Below are positions 26,296-35,492 of a stretch of 51,138 bases of DNA, one piece after another. Origin of the DNA: an uncultured Alphaproteobacteria bacterium. Lineage in GTDB: Bacteria; Pseudomonadota; Alphaproteobacteria; UBA7985. Position 1 is the first letter of the stretch; each line of letters starts with the position of its first letter. The position numbers and the translations under genes are program-made. The stretch lies in the NCBI GenBank assembly GCA_905479265.1, contig CAJQLX010000041.1, positions 1-51,138 of the forward strand. Reading direction: 5' to 3'. The notes under the pieces were generated by a model. It did not search any database, had not been told where the DNA came from, and worked only from the letters and a program-made list of their open reading frames with translations.

Positions 26296-27210
26296 GTGAC
26301 GACTTCTCTGCCTGCACAGGATATCAACGACAGCCGCCGTCGCGGCTTTGTCTTCGTGTTTGCCGCTGGTCTGCTGTGGTCAACCGTGGGGTTGGGTATA
26401 CGGCTGATTGAAGAGGCTTCGGTATGGCAAATTTTGCTCTACCGCTCCTTCGGACTGACCGCGCTCTTGTACATCGTCATACGCTGGCGCACAGGCAAGG
26501 ATCCCTTTGTGTTGGTGCGTCGAGCAGGGATTGCCGGGGTGATTGCCGCGCTGTCACTGGTCTGTGCCTATACAGGTGCGATCTACTCCATGCAGACGAC
26601 GTCCGTGGCAAATGCCATGCTGCTTTTCGCCGTTTCACCGTTTTTGGCCGCCGTGCTGGGGTGGGTTTTCCTGCGTGAGCGTGTGCGCATCGGCACTTGG
26701 GTCGCGGTGGTCGTTGCGATTGCCGGTGTCTCGGTCATGTTTGCCGATAAATCGGGGGCCGTTTCAGTTCCCGGCAGTTTGGCGGCCTTTGCCTCAGCGC
26801 TGGGGTTTGCCTGTTTCACCGTTGCGTTGCGGTCGGGCAAATCGGTCGAGATGATGCCGTCCGTGTTCCTGTCCGGTGTGTTCGCCATTTTCATCATGGG
26901 CGGGATGTGTCTGGCCCTAAAGCTGCCCTTGGTCCTGACCCCGCAGGACAGTGGGATCGCGCTCGCAATGGGGGTGTTTCAGGTCGGCGCGGGTCTGGTG
27001 TTGTTCACGTTGGGATCGCGCAGTCTGCCTGCCGCTGACCTCGCCCTGTTGTCGCTGGCGGAAGTGGTGCTTGCGCCGCTTTGGGTCTGGATGTTTCTGG
27101 GCGAAACGGTTGGGGCCAATACCTTGATTGGGGGCGGTATCTTGCTGGTCGCCATCGCTGGAAACGCGCTGTCTGGTATTCGCCGAAAACCGCCCATCAT
27201 TTCACCTTAG
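26296..27210 (+). CDS. EamA/DMT-family membrane transporter
   Basis: A 304-residue inner-membrane protein with about ten hydrophobic helices arranged as two EamA repeats (about residues 15-145 and 160-295). FVFAAGLLWSTVGLGIRLIE and the Pro/Gly-containing helix pairs (NAMLLFAVSPFLAAVLGWVF and LALLSLAEVVLAPLWVWMF) are typical. Members export metabolites or amino acids; the substrate cannot be inferred. I place the start at GTG 26296 because AGGAA precedes it by 8 bases; the frame can be extended to 26248 but the extra 16 residues look non-conserved. Confidence 0.88.
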   Translation: MTTSLPAQDINDSRRRGFVFVFAAGLLWSTVGLGIRLIEEASVWQILLYRSFGLTALLYIVIRWRTGKDPFVLVRRAGIAGVIAALSLVCAYTGAIYSMQTTSVANAMLLFAVSPFLAAVLGWVFLRERVRIGTWVAVVVAIAGVSVMFADKSGAVSVPGSLAAFASALGFACFTVALRSGKSVEMMPSVFLSGVFAIFIMGGMCLALKLPLVLTPQDSGIALAMGVFQVGAGLVLFTLGSRSLPAADLALLSLAEVVLAPLWVWMFLGETVGANTLIGGGILLVAIAGNALSGIRRKPPIISP

Positions 27211-27236
27211 CGCACCGACATTCTGGCGCGCTAAGG
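27205..27236. terminator. Hairpin overlapping the EamA stop codon
   Basis: CCTTAGCGC (27205-27213) pairs with GCGCTAAGG (27228-27236) across a 14-base loop. It lies between convergent genes and includes the TAG stop. There is no T-run. Confidence 0.5.
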
Positions 27237-27280
27237 CCTTGAGTCCGTGAGAGGCTATTCGTCACCACGATCGCCACGCC

Positions 27281-28465
27281 CTAAGCGCTGATATCATAGA
27301 GCCAGTTTTGGGCGTATCCGGCAAAGCGGTTGGTGGGCAGGCCAAACCACTTGGCGAGGATGAAATCATAGAGCGACCGATAATCGAGGGTGAAACGTAG
27401 GTCACCGTCATCCAGGTTTTCGAGGTCTGGATCATCACCAAACAACCCGCCCCTGATCGAACCACCCAACAAGAAATGGGGTGCAGCCGTCCCGTGATCG
27501 GTGCCGCTGGATCGGTTTTCTGTCGCCCGCCGGCCGAACTCGCTGTAGGTCATGATGAGGGTATCGTCCCAGTGACCCGATCGCTTGAGCGCCAGCCGCA
27601 AGTCGGACATGGCACCGGCCAAACTGGACAGCAGTTGCCCGTGCTCGCCCTGCTGATATTCGTGTGTATCAAAGCCGGAAATCTTGAGCTTCAGCACGGG
27701 TGCTTCAACGTCTGCAGCGATTAATCGGGCGGCGAGTGCGGCTTGGCTGGACAAGGCGCCACGGCCAAATTGCAGTCCGCTCGTGGGGCTGTGTGAGGCA
27801 TCGACCTTCGCGGAAATACGAGACATGGATGCGTCCAGCGTGCTGGCGCGATCCATCAGCAACGCCAAAGCCGGGTTCGCTTGTGCGCCTGCGCCCGGGG
27901 TTGTCATTTGGTAGTCTTTGAGCGTTTTCAGCTCTCGCAGCGATGTCAGCGAGATCCACATTCCTGACGAAGAGGCGAAGACGCCCATGCCGCCGTCCAG
28001 ACTGATCCCATGCGCGTCGAGGGGCTGTTCAAGGCGTTCTATGTCTTCGGTCAGCCAGCCGTTTCGACCCGCCTTTTTGCCATCGCCGCCCGTCTCCCAT
28101 AGCGCGATGGACTTGAAATGTGAGCGGTTCTGGTCGGGGTAGCCCAAACCCTGGACAACCGCCATATCGCCCGCGTTCCATGCGCTCATCAAGCTGTTCA
28201 TGCGACTGTTCAGGGCCATGTCACCGCCAAGCGACAAAACCTCGGACGCATTGAGCGCAACGCTTGGCCGAATGGCGCGGTATCGGTCATTCTTGATCGG
28301 TACAATGGTGTTCAAGCCATCGTTCGCGCCGGAGAGTTCAACCAAGATCAGACGCCGGCCTGAGCGCTGTGCGGCTCTGGCGAGTTGAAGGGGGGCCAGC
28401 GGGATGGACAGGCCAGCGGCAAGAAGGCTGAGGAGTTGTCGACGTTCCAAGGGTTTTGTCCTCAC
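27281..28465 (-). CDS. DUF1501 (alkaline-phosphatase-superfamily-like) exported protein
   Basis: A 394-residue DUF1501 protein with a Tat-like signal (LERRQLLSLLAAGLSIPLAP). Diagnostic segments are RLILVELSGANDGLNTIVP, YPDQNRSHFKSIALWETGG, SGFDTHEYQQGEHGQLLSSL and EFGRRATENRSSGTDHGTAA, which place the metal-binding-like Asp/His residues of this family. Biochemical function is not established for the family. It starts at GTG 28465, whose GTGA overlaps the stop of the DUF1800 gene; the two families are a conserved pair, suggesting joint function at the cell envelope. Confidence 0.92.
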   Translation of the reverse strand: MRTKPLERRQLLSLLAAGLSIPLAPLQLARAAQRSGRRLILVELSGANDGLNTIVPIKNDRYRAIRPSVALNASEVLSLGGDMALNSRMNSLMSAWNAGDMAVVQGLGYPDQNRSHFKSIALWETGGDGKKAGRNGWLTEDIERLEQPLDAHGISLDGGMGVFASSSGMWISLTSLRELKTLKDYQMTTPGAGAQANPALALLMDRASTLDASMSRISAKVDASHSPTSGLQFGRGALSSQAALAARLIAADVEAPVLKLKISGFDTHEYQQGEHGQLLSSLAGAMSDLRLALKRSGHWDDTLIMTYSEFGRRATENRSSGTDHGTAAPHFLLGGSIRGGLFGDDPDLENLDDGDLRFTLDYRSLYDFILAKWFGLPTNRFAGYAQNWLYDISA

Positions 28466-31026
28466 TTCACTTGAAAGGCGGGTTCACGGACCAAGTCAGC
28501 AAAGCTGAAACCTTGGCTTGTCCCCGCCATGTTTGCCCCGGCTAGGAGGCTTTCTACGGGATGGTCCAGCACCGCCGCTGCGGGTTGGTCCGTCCAATTC
28601 AAATCATCGCGCAACAGGCCGAGAACGATGGGTTCAGCACTATTCATTGCGGCCATCATCATGCTCATCATCGATGCATTTTCTGAATCAGCAGGTTCGA
28701 TAATGACGTCACGGTCGGGCTGGGTCCGTGCGTACCGACTGTTTTTGAGCCGTGCGGAGACGGGTTTCAGCAGCGGCTGCCAAGAGGCCAATATCACCCT
28801 GCCGTCACGGCGTTGAAATTGACGCCCAGACTGCATTTCTGTCAGCAACGTCGGTATGGCAAACCAAAGTGCGCTGTAGAAGCGCTTCTGCTGGGGCGTT
28901 AGTTGGCGGAATTGACGTTCTGCGCTGCTGTCTGATCGGGAGGTGAGCGGGATCTCGATATTTCTAAACCCGGAGCCCGTCATCCGAAAGGAGGCATTGG
29001 GCCAGCGATCATTCCAACATGCTGGTTCGCAATCACGCTGGTCGAGCCTGAGCGCCAGGACCATTCGGCCATTTATCTTTTTAGCAGCAAGCTCCAGCCG
29101 CATGGCATCGATTGCTATGTCTTCAAACCGCACCTGATCCAACCCTAATTTGAACCAGCTGTGGTTACGCTCGCTGCGGAGTTCGCGGCCACCATCGAAA
29201 TGCACATAACCGACAGACAGGCCACTCGCTGTCTCATCCTCATCGGCGGCAACGGGGGTAATCAGCGCGCTGGACTTACTCAACGTGAGACGCCCGGCGC
29301 AGTAGAAACTGCCCGGTGGATTGTCACCATTTGATTGTCGGCATCCGGGGCTTTGTAGCCCGTCGTTGGCGAAGAAAATGCGGTCTTGGACCTGTACCCA
29401 ATCAATGAAAACGTTTCGGTCCCCGCCCGAACTGCCGCCGACACCGCAGCAGTGATCGTTGGGAAACGCGACCATGAAGGAGCGCGGGGCAGGGCCGCCG
29501 CTGGGCTGTTCGAATTCAGCAACTTGCCAGTTGAGACCAACGCCATTATCCGCTCGCCCGTAGCGCGCCGTGTCTAGCCCGCCTTGGGCGTTGAACAGGG
29601 GGGATTTCCAAATCAGCTCTGTGCCAGCTTCATCTGCAAAGGCTCTGATCGACAGCATGGGCGGTCCTTCGAAATCTTCAGCGGCGTATCGAAGCCGGAT
29701 TGTGTCGTCCGAGCTGAGCCCTTCCTCTAGCGCCATTGCGGCAACAGGCGTTTGTTCTGGCATCTGGGCGTTGAACATGTAGGCGGGCGCATCAGCGTAC
29801 TCGCCCAAAACTTCATTGCGTTTGACGATCCGTGCTGGCGTCAGCCAATCAGCTCCACCCGGCCAGCCCGCAACATTCGGCGCTTCAAACAGGTTTTGTC
29901 CCAGACTGGCGAGAGTCGTGGGTAATTGTTGCCAATCCGCTGGCAGTTTCCCACTGGTTCGGATGCTGCCAATGACCAAATCAACAGGCGATTTGATGAT
30001 GGTTCCGCGGTTTTCCTCTGCCCAAAATGCAGCCGATGACAGGGTGGATCGGAGCAGCGTGCGTATCTCGTAATCACTGTCGCGAAAGGCTTTTGCGATC
30101 TGCGCGATCTCTTGTTCGTCACTGTTGAATTCCGAGATATAAGCGCGCCAGAATTTTTCAGTGAGAAAGGTGGCGCTGCGGGTTTGTTGCAACAGAAGAT
30201 CGACAATGTCGTCCCCGTCAAAGTTCCCGCGCTGCCCGAACACTGTCTTTACGCCGCCATCGTGGGACCAGTTGTTAAAGTGGAAATCAAGCCGGCGCAG
30301 GTTGCTGTAATCATAGCCGGTCAGGGCGCGAGCCACTTCTTTAACGTCCTGTTCGGTGTAGTTGCCCTCGCCCAGGACGAACAACTCCAGCAGCTCCCGG
30401 GCAAGGTTCTCGTTGGGGCTTTCCTTGCGGTTGCTGCTGTTATCCAGATAGTTCAGCATCGCCGCATCTCGGATGACGGCGTGGAGCAAATCTCGGAAGC
30501 TGCCGTGTCCTTGCTCTCGCAGCATCAAGTGCTGGGCAATCAAGGCGTCAACCTCTTCGTTCAAACCGGAATAGGCGGTTACAAAGTGATTGTGCCACAG
30601 CAGCAGCAAGCGCTCGCCCGCTGGATTGGGTGAGGAAATCAGCTCGCTGATCCACCAACGGCGAAACTCATCCATTTCCTGATTGCGCATGATGCGAAAG
30701 GCTTGTCGGTCAGCCTCATCCCGGTCGCTGATCGAGTGGTATTGAGCATAGCGTCGATCAAGGATGTCGGGTGGGTCGATGAAAGGGGATGTCACATCAA
30801 GCTGCTCCAGCATCTTCTCGATGGCTTGAGCGCGGTCTAACTCAAGCAGCGCTGCAATCTCAACGGGATGCGCACCAATCCCGGCGCGCTCCAACAGGTG
30901 GCGGGCATCGGCTGCTGTCATGGGCTGGTTCAGGTGCGGGAGATCGCGGATTTGATCCGATCGCGCTGCGTTTGCTCCGCTAACAAGTACGGCAAACAAA
31001 AGGGATAATAGCCTTAGAACCCGCAT
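28462..31026 (-). CDS. DUF1800 protein with inserted CBM-like module
   Basis: An 854-residue exported protein. After the signal peptide (RVLRLLSLLFAVLVSGANA) comes the DUF1800 core (about residues 35-400): ARHLLERAGIGAHPVEIAAL, LLLWHNHFVTAYSG, ESPNENLARELLELFVLGEG and EAPNVAGWPGGADWLTP are family hallmarks. A roughly 250-residue segment then intervenes. It contains FMVAFPNDHCCGVGG and GDRNVFIDWVQVQD, the ND...DRN(V/L)xxD pattern of calcium-dependent xylan-binding CBM36/60-type modules. A helical tail (QLTPQQKRFYSALWFAIPTL) follows. Start: ATG at 31026, with GGAGG 5 bases upstream; the longer frame to 31203 is unsupported. It overlaps the DUF1501 gene by GTGA. Confidence 0.88.
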   Translation of the reverse strand: MRVLRLLSLLFAVLVSGANAARSDQIRDLPHLNQPMTAADARHLLERAGIGAHPVEIAALLELDRAQAIEKMLEQLDVTSPFIDPPDILDRRYAQYHSISDRDEADRQAFRIMRNQEMDEFRRWWISELISSPNPAGERLLLLWHNHFVTAYSGLNEEVDALIAQHLMLREQGHGSFRDLLHAVIRDAAMLNYLDNSSNRKESPNENLARELLELFVLGEGNYTEQDVKEVARALTGYDYSNLRRLDFHFNNWSHDGGVKTVFGQRGNFDGDDIVDLLLQQTRSATFLTEKFWRAYISEFNSDEQEIAQIAKAFRDSDYEIRTLLRSTLSSAAFWAEENRGTIIKSPVDLVIGSIRTSGKLPADWQQLPTTLASLGQNLFEAPNVAGWPGGADWLTPARIVKRNEVLGEYADAPAYMFNAQMPEQTPVAAMALEEGLSSDDTIRLRYAAEDFEGPPMLSIRAFADEAGTELIWKSPLFNAQGGLDTARYGRADNGVGLNWQVAEFEQPSGGPAPRSFMVAFPNDHCCGVGGSSGGDRNVFIDWVQVQDRIFFANDGLQSPGCRQSNGDNPPGSFYCAGRLTLSKSSALITPVAADEDETASGLSVGYVHFDGGRELRSERNHSWFKLGLDQVRFEDIAIDAMRLELAAKKINGRMVLALRLDQRDCEPACWNDRWPNASFRMTGSGFRNIEIPLTSRSDSSAERQFRQLTPQQKRFYSALWFAIPTLLTEMQSGRQFQRRDGRVILASWQPLLKPVSARLKNSRYARTQPDRDVIIEPADSENASMMSMMMAAMNSAEPIVLGLLRDDLNWTDQPAAAVLDHPVESLLAGANMAGTSQGFSFADLVREPAFQVK

Positions 31027-31257
31027 TAAAACCTCCATCAACAGAACTAGAAAATTCAAAACAACTTTAGCATCTTTGACAAGCTGTGGGCTGCCAATTC
31101 GCTCGCGCCTTTTGAAATCAAGGCCGCATACTTTCGCCCTGCCTCGGCTGGCTCGGCAATCTTTATGGTCACGGCGTGTCAATTGAGTCTCGTCATGAAG
31201 CATATTTCTGATAGAATCTTGCCATCAATGACTGGCGCACATCAGATGAGGACGATC

Positions 31258-31764
31258 ATGGCTCGGGTAACCCAATTTTTCAGAACATCGTTTCGGGCTG
31301 TGACAGCCGCCTTGTTCATCGGTTTGGTCACTCAGACGTTTGCCTCGGCGCATTCTGGGGAGCCGGTTAAGCTCGTAAAACTGGAGCCTGAGGTTGCTTA
31401 CACCTTCAATTACGACGGTGCCGTTTATGAGGTTTATAACACCCACCTCATCAACTTTGCGGGCCTTGAGCGCATCGAGATTAGGACGTTAGCGGGCCAA
31501 GTGGCGAAGACGTGGTGGTCGCGGCGTGGATGGTGCTTCACCCAGGAAGCTTACGCAGGCGCCACGTGTATGTCTCAAGACCGCTATCAGAACTATTTCG
31601 CGCAGAAACTCTCCGCAGACGCGCTTTCCTTCCGCGTCACCGCCGCCAGCGGCGTTGGCTGGGCGGGTCGCCGGTCTTCGGTGCTGGATGATTATCCCTG
31701 TCTGAACAAGCGGCTGTCGTCGAACCAAGCAGCGTCGGTGGAGTTGACAGCGCCAGATTGTTAG
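31258..31764 (+). CDS. Small secreted protein with four cysteines
   Basis: A 168-residue secreted protein of unrecognised family. The signal peptide TSFRAVTAALFIGLVTQTFA is followed by a short beta-rich body (KLEPEVAYTFNYDGAVYEVY). Four cysteines (in GWCFTQ, ATCMSQ, DYPCLN and PDC at the end) could form two disulfides. The start ATG at 31258 has GAGGA 5 bases upstream; the frame extends to 31165 without support. It diverges from the DUF1800-DUF1501 pair. Confidence 0.7.
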   Translation: MARVTQFFRTSFRAVTAALFIGLVTQTFASAHSGEPVKLVKLEPEVAYTFNYDGAVYEVYNTHLINFAGLERIEIRTLAGQVAKTWWSRRGWCFTQEAYAGATCMSQDRYQNYFAQKLSADALSFRVTAASGVGWAGRRSSVLDDYPCLNKRLSSNQAASVELTAPDC

Positions 31765-31805
31765 AGCGTCTGGCTAACCGGCTTTAGGCAGAACGCGCGC
31801 CTTCC

Positions 31806-34800
31806 CTAAATGTCATCTTGGACGTTGATGAAGTATGTTTGCGCGTCCTGCGCCCCTCCGTCATCCGTGACGATGACGTCTACGGTATAGACGTTGGATG
31901 ATAGGTAAGAGTTCGGCGCATCGAAACTCGGTTCGGAGAGGAAGGAGACCGCACCAGTGGTTGGCGCAATCTGCAGCAAGGCGTTGTCGTTTGTGCCTGA
32001 GCTTGCGGCCAAGCTGTATGCCTGCCCGTCACCAACATCGATATCCGTGGCGCTCGCGCTAAAGCCGCTGGGAAGTTGTCCTTCAACCATGTCCGTGGTG
32101 GAGGATGCAGCGAGAACGGGCGCTTCGTTTGCATTGGTAACCGTGATCAGTACGTTTTCCGTGTCGCTCAGCAAGCCGTCGGATACGACAATATCGATAT
32201 CGTAGATATTATCGCCATCAAAGCTGCCCGGATTTTCGAAATTAGGCTCTGCGAGGAAGCGAAGGGCACCGGTTGTTGGATCAATGGAGAACAGCGCATC
32301 ATCTTCGCCCGTATTGGCTAATGAAAATGACAGGCTGTCTGAATCAGGATCCATTCCTGTCGCGATGTAACTGGTGCTTAGGCTGTTTTCGATGGCTTCG
32401 TCGTTATTGGCGCTGGTGAATTCAGGGGCTTCGTTGATGTCACTGACATCGACAGTGACGGTTTGCACGCTGGTGTTTTGGCCGTCTGAGACCTGAATAT
32501 CGACAACGTAGTCATTTTGCCCATCGGCATCGGTTGGATTTTCTGCGTCCGGGGGCGTTAAGAAGGTCAGGGTTCCGGTAGTCGGGTCGATGTTGAACTT
32601 TCCCTGATCGGCGCCTGTGTTTGGGATGGAATAGGTCAGTGTTGCGCCTTCGGGATCGGTGGCTGCAGCGACGTATCCGGTTGTTGTCGTGTTCTCGTTT
32701 TGCAGGGATGAGTCTCCGCTGCTGAAGGAAGGCGCTTCGTTGACGTCTGTGATGTCAACCAAGACCTCTTGAGTGGATTGGTTGGTGCCGTCATCGGCCT
32801 GAATGGTAACGAGGTACTGATTGTCAGTGTTCCCGTCCTGCGGGTTTTCAAAGTCCTGCGCTGCATTGAGGCTGAGCTCGCCTGAGCTGCTGATGCCAAA
32901 CTTGGACAAATCCGCACCGCCCACGATGGACCATGTAATCGAATCGCCCTCAGGGTCGGTGACGCTGGCTTGCAGGGTGGGCGAGGTTGCGCCCTCGGCA
33001 ATCGACAGGGTGTTGGTGTTGCCGAATTCAGGGGCTTCGTTGATGTCACTGACATCGACAGTGACGGTTTGCACGCTGGTGTTTTGGCCGTCTGAGACCT
33101 GAATATCGACAACGTAGTCATTTTGCCCATCGGCATCGGTTGGATTTTCTGCGTCCGGGGGCGTTAAGAAGGTCAGGGTTCCGGTAGTCGGGTCGATGTT
33201 GAACTTTCCCTGATCGGCGCCTGTGTTTGGGATGGAATAGGTCAGTGTTGCGCCTTCGGGATCGGTGGCTGCAGCGACGTATCCGGTTGTTGTCGTGTTC
33301 TCGTTTTGCAGGGATGAGTCTCCGCTGCTGAAGGAAGGCGCTTCGTTGACGTCTGTGATGTCAACCAAGACCTCTTGAGTGGATTGGTTGGTGCCGTCAT
33401 CGGCCTGAATGGTAACGAGGTACTGATTGTCAGTGTTCCCGTCCTGCGGGTTTTCAAAGTCCTGCGCTGCATTGAGGCTGAGCTCGCCTGAGCTGCTGAT
33501 GCCAAACTTGGACAAATCCGCACCGCCCACGATGGACCATGTAATCGAATCGCCCTCAGGGTCGGTGACGCTGGCTTGCAGGGTGGGCGAGGTTGCGCCC
33601 TCGGCAATCGACAGGGTGTTGGTGTTGTCGAATTCGGGGGCTTCGTTCTGATCTGTGATCGTGATTGTGTAGCTTTGCACGGTCGTTAGGGCGGTGTCTG
33701 TGACATCCGTGGCGGTCACATCGACGGTGTAGGAGGCCGTTGTTTCATAATCCAAAGTGCCGCTGTTTTTAACGGTGATCGCACCTGTTGTCGGATTGAT
33801 TTCAAACAAGCCAAAACCCGTGCCTCCCGTGATGGAATAGGTGAGGTCCGCGTCGGTTGTGCCGCCATCGCCATCGTTGGCGTTGCTGTCCCCCACGCTC
33901 CCGCCCGCGGTTGTATTTTCCTGCACGCTAAACGGCCCAGCATTTTCGAAAACTGGGGCTTCATTAACGTCTTGAAGGGTCATCGATACGGCAACGGTAT
34001 CCACGGCACCCGCTGTGTCCTGTACCTGAATGGAAAACTCGTAATCACCGTCGGCGTTTTGGTCGCTTGGGTTTTCGTAGTCGAGTGCACCATTGAGACG
34101 AACGACGCCGGTGGTTGGGTCGATGAGGAAAAAGCTATCGTCTGCCCCTTGGACAACAATGGAATAGGTTTGGGTATCGCCCGCATCGACGTCTGTGGCG
34201 GCGGCTGTATAGGTCGTGGTCGTACCGTTTTCGTCCATGGAGCCACTGAGCCCAGAGGTCAGCGTTGGTGCTTCGTTAACGTTGGATAGGACGACCGTAA
34301 CGTCCTGCTTGGCCGTCTCTCGCCCGTCCGTGACAACCAATTGGATGACGTACGCGTTGTCGCCATCGCTATCGCCCGGTATCTCGAAATCAGCAGCGGC
34401 CCGAAAGAGCAGCGCGCCCGTTGTCTCATCAATCGTGAACAGGTCATCGTCTGGACCATCGCCGCTCAAGCTGTAGGTCAAGGTATCATCGGTATCAGGA
34501 TCGGAGGCGAGGGCAGTGTAGCTGGTCGCTGTGCTGTTTTCACTGGCCGTGCCGGCATCACCCGAAACCCACGAGGGCACTTCGTTGATGTCAATCAGGG
34601 TGATGCTGACAGTTTGGGTTGCGGTTTGGTCGCCGTCAGAGGTTCTGATTTCGACGCTGTAGATGTTGTCGTCGTTTCGGTCTTCTGGATTTTCATAATT
34701 TGGGGCGTCTTTAAAGCTAAGACGGCCTGATGCTCCATCGATCTCGAACAAGGCGTCGTCTGCGCCGTCCCCTGTCAGGGTGTAGGTCAGTGTTTCACCG

Positions 34801-35318
34801 TCTCTTCGATTGACGATTGGCGTAAAGGTGACGGGCGTCTCGTTCTCGTAAGCCAGAGCCGTGTTTGAATTGTCAAATCGCAGCGTGCCCGGCTGCAAAA
34901 GGTAAAAGGCCGTCGCCCCCGCTAGACCAAGCAGGGGGACAGAAAATGCCGTGCTGCCGGGGAAAAAACCCGGAGGGCTTGCCAAGAGGTTCGGTGCCGC
35001 GCCCATCGCTTGCGCCAACTCTACGCTCGCGAACTCTTTGGACACATACACGTCGTCGCCCAAAATTTCGTAATGTTCAGCTGGAACGGAGACAGAGCCA
35101 CTGTCCATGCTCAGAAGTGCCGTTTGAGTATCTGTATCGATCTCAAACATGCCTTCGTTCAGGCGGACAAAACGCTTCCCATCAGCAACCATTTCAAAGC
35201 CGGAAGCTGTGTTAGCCAAGGCCAGCGCGCCAACGGCACCCATAGCAATTGAGGACGAACCTGCGCGCAGGCGTTCGCGACGCGTGCGGGCGGCGGCATA
35301 AAAATTCGGGCCGACCAT
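31806..35318 (-). CDS. Giant cadherin-repeat surface protein
   Basis: A 1170-residue acidic protein. The N-terminal part (1-140) has basic residues, a hydrophobic stretch (SSIAMGAVGALALANTASG) and a second one (AFSVPLLGLAGATAFYLL), then about ten cadherin-like repeats of roughly 100 residues with the calcium-site linkers D(I/V)NEAP, FEIDxxTGxLxF and (Y/F)ENPxDxNxDNxY. Repeats at about residues 560-970 include a 202-residue two-domain unit present twice, almost identical. There is no RTX tail, sortase motif or classic autotransporter domain, so the export route is unclear. Likely a calcium-stiffened adhesin or matrix protein. The frame could begin at a GTG at 35348, but the ATG at 35318 is more plausible. 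Confidence 0.85.
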   Translation of the reverse strand: MVGPNFYAAARTRRERLRAGSSSIAMGAVGALALANTASGFEMVADGKRFVRLNEGMFEIDTDTQTALLSMDSGSVSVPAEHYEILGDDVYVSKEFASVELAQAMGAAPNLLASPPGFFPGSTAFSVPLLGLAGATAFYLLQPGTLRFDNSNTALAYENETPVTFTPIVNRRDGETLTYTLTGDGADDALFEIDGASGRLSFKDAPNYENPEDRNDDNIYSVEIRTSDGDQTATQTVSITLIDINEVPSWVSGDAGTASENSTATSYTALASDPDTDDTLTYSLSGDGPDDDLFTIDETTGALLFRAAADFEIPGDSDGDNAYVIQLVVTDGRETAKQDVTVVLSNVNEAPTLTSGLSGSMDENGTTTTYTAAATDVDAGDTQTYSIVVQGADDSFFLIDPTTGVVRLNGALDYENPSDQNADGDYEFSIQVQDTAGAVDTVAVSMTLQDVNEAPVFENAGPFSVQENTTAGGSVGDSNANDGDGGTTDADLTYSITGGTGFGLFEINPTTGAITVKNSGTLDYETTASYTVDVTATDVTDTALTTVQSYTITITDQNEAPEFDNTNTLSIAEGATSPTLQASVTDPEGDSITWSIVGGADLSKFGISSSGELSLNAAQDFENPQDGNTDNQYLVTIQADDGTNQSTQEVLVDITDVNEAPSFSSGDSSLQNENTTTTGYVAAATDPEGATLTYSIPNTGADQGKFNIDPTTGTLTFLTPPDAENPTDADGQNDYVVDIQVSDGQNTSVQTVTVDVSDINEAPEFGNTNTLSIAEGATSPTLQASVTDPEGDSITWSIVGGADLSKFGISSSGELSLNAAQDFENPQDGNTDNQYLVTIQADDGTNQSTQEVLVDITDVNEAPSFSSGDSSLQNENTTTTGYVAAATDPEGATLTYSIPNTGADQGKFNIDPTTGTLTFLTPPDAENPTDADGQNDYVVDIQVSDGQNTSVQTVTVDVSDINEAPEFTSANNDEAIENSLSTSYIATGMDPDSDSLSFSLANTGEDDALFSIDPTTGALRFLAEPNFENPGSFDGDNIYDIDIVVSDGLLSDTENVLITVTNANEAPVLAASSTTDMVEGQLPSGFSASATDIDVGDGQAYSLAASSGTNDNALLQIAPTTGAVSFLSEPSFDAPNSYLSSNVYTVDVIVTDDGGAQDAQTYFINVQDDI
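32418..33023 (-). repeat. 606-bp tandem repeat unit, copy encoding the downstream part
   Basis: This unit encodes two cadherin domains (202 codons). By direct comparison it matches 33024-33629 base for base except C at 33022 against T at 33628, which changes Gly to Asp. Confidence 0.95.
33024..33629 (-). repeat. 606-bp tandem repeat unit, copy encoding the upstream part
   Basis: Adjacent head-to-tail copy of 32418-33023. Third-codon positions are also unchanged, so the duplication is recent or maintained by gene conversion. Confidence 0.95.
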
Positions 35319-35492
35319 TATGAAAATCCAAAAAAAATTCAAAAACACTTAAAATAATGCGATTACACTCGCATAACCTGCCGCATGATTCAAGTAGCAA
35401 CCGTTCGTGGTTGCTGCAGCAGGTGCGTTGAATGTCACTTGGATGATTGCATCACGCGTTCCGATAGGCCGTGAACACAATAAGCAGACCGG

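Noticed and set aside
32418-33629. Repeat array considered as CRISPR or mobile element
   Set aside because: There are only two 606-bp units, in frame within a cadherin gene, with no spacers, terminal inverted repeats or transposase.
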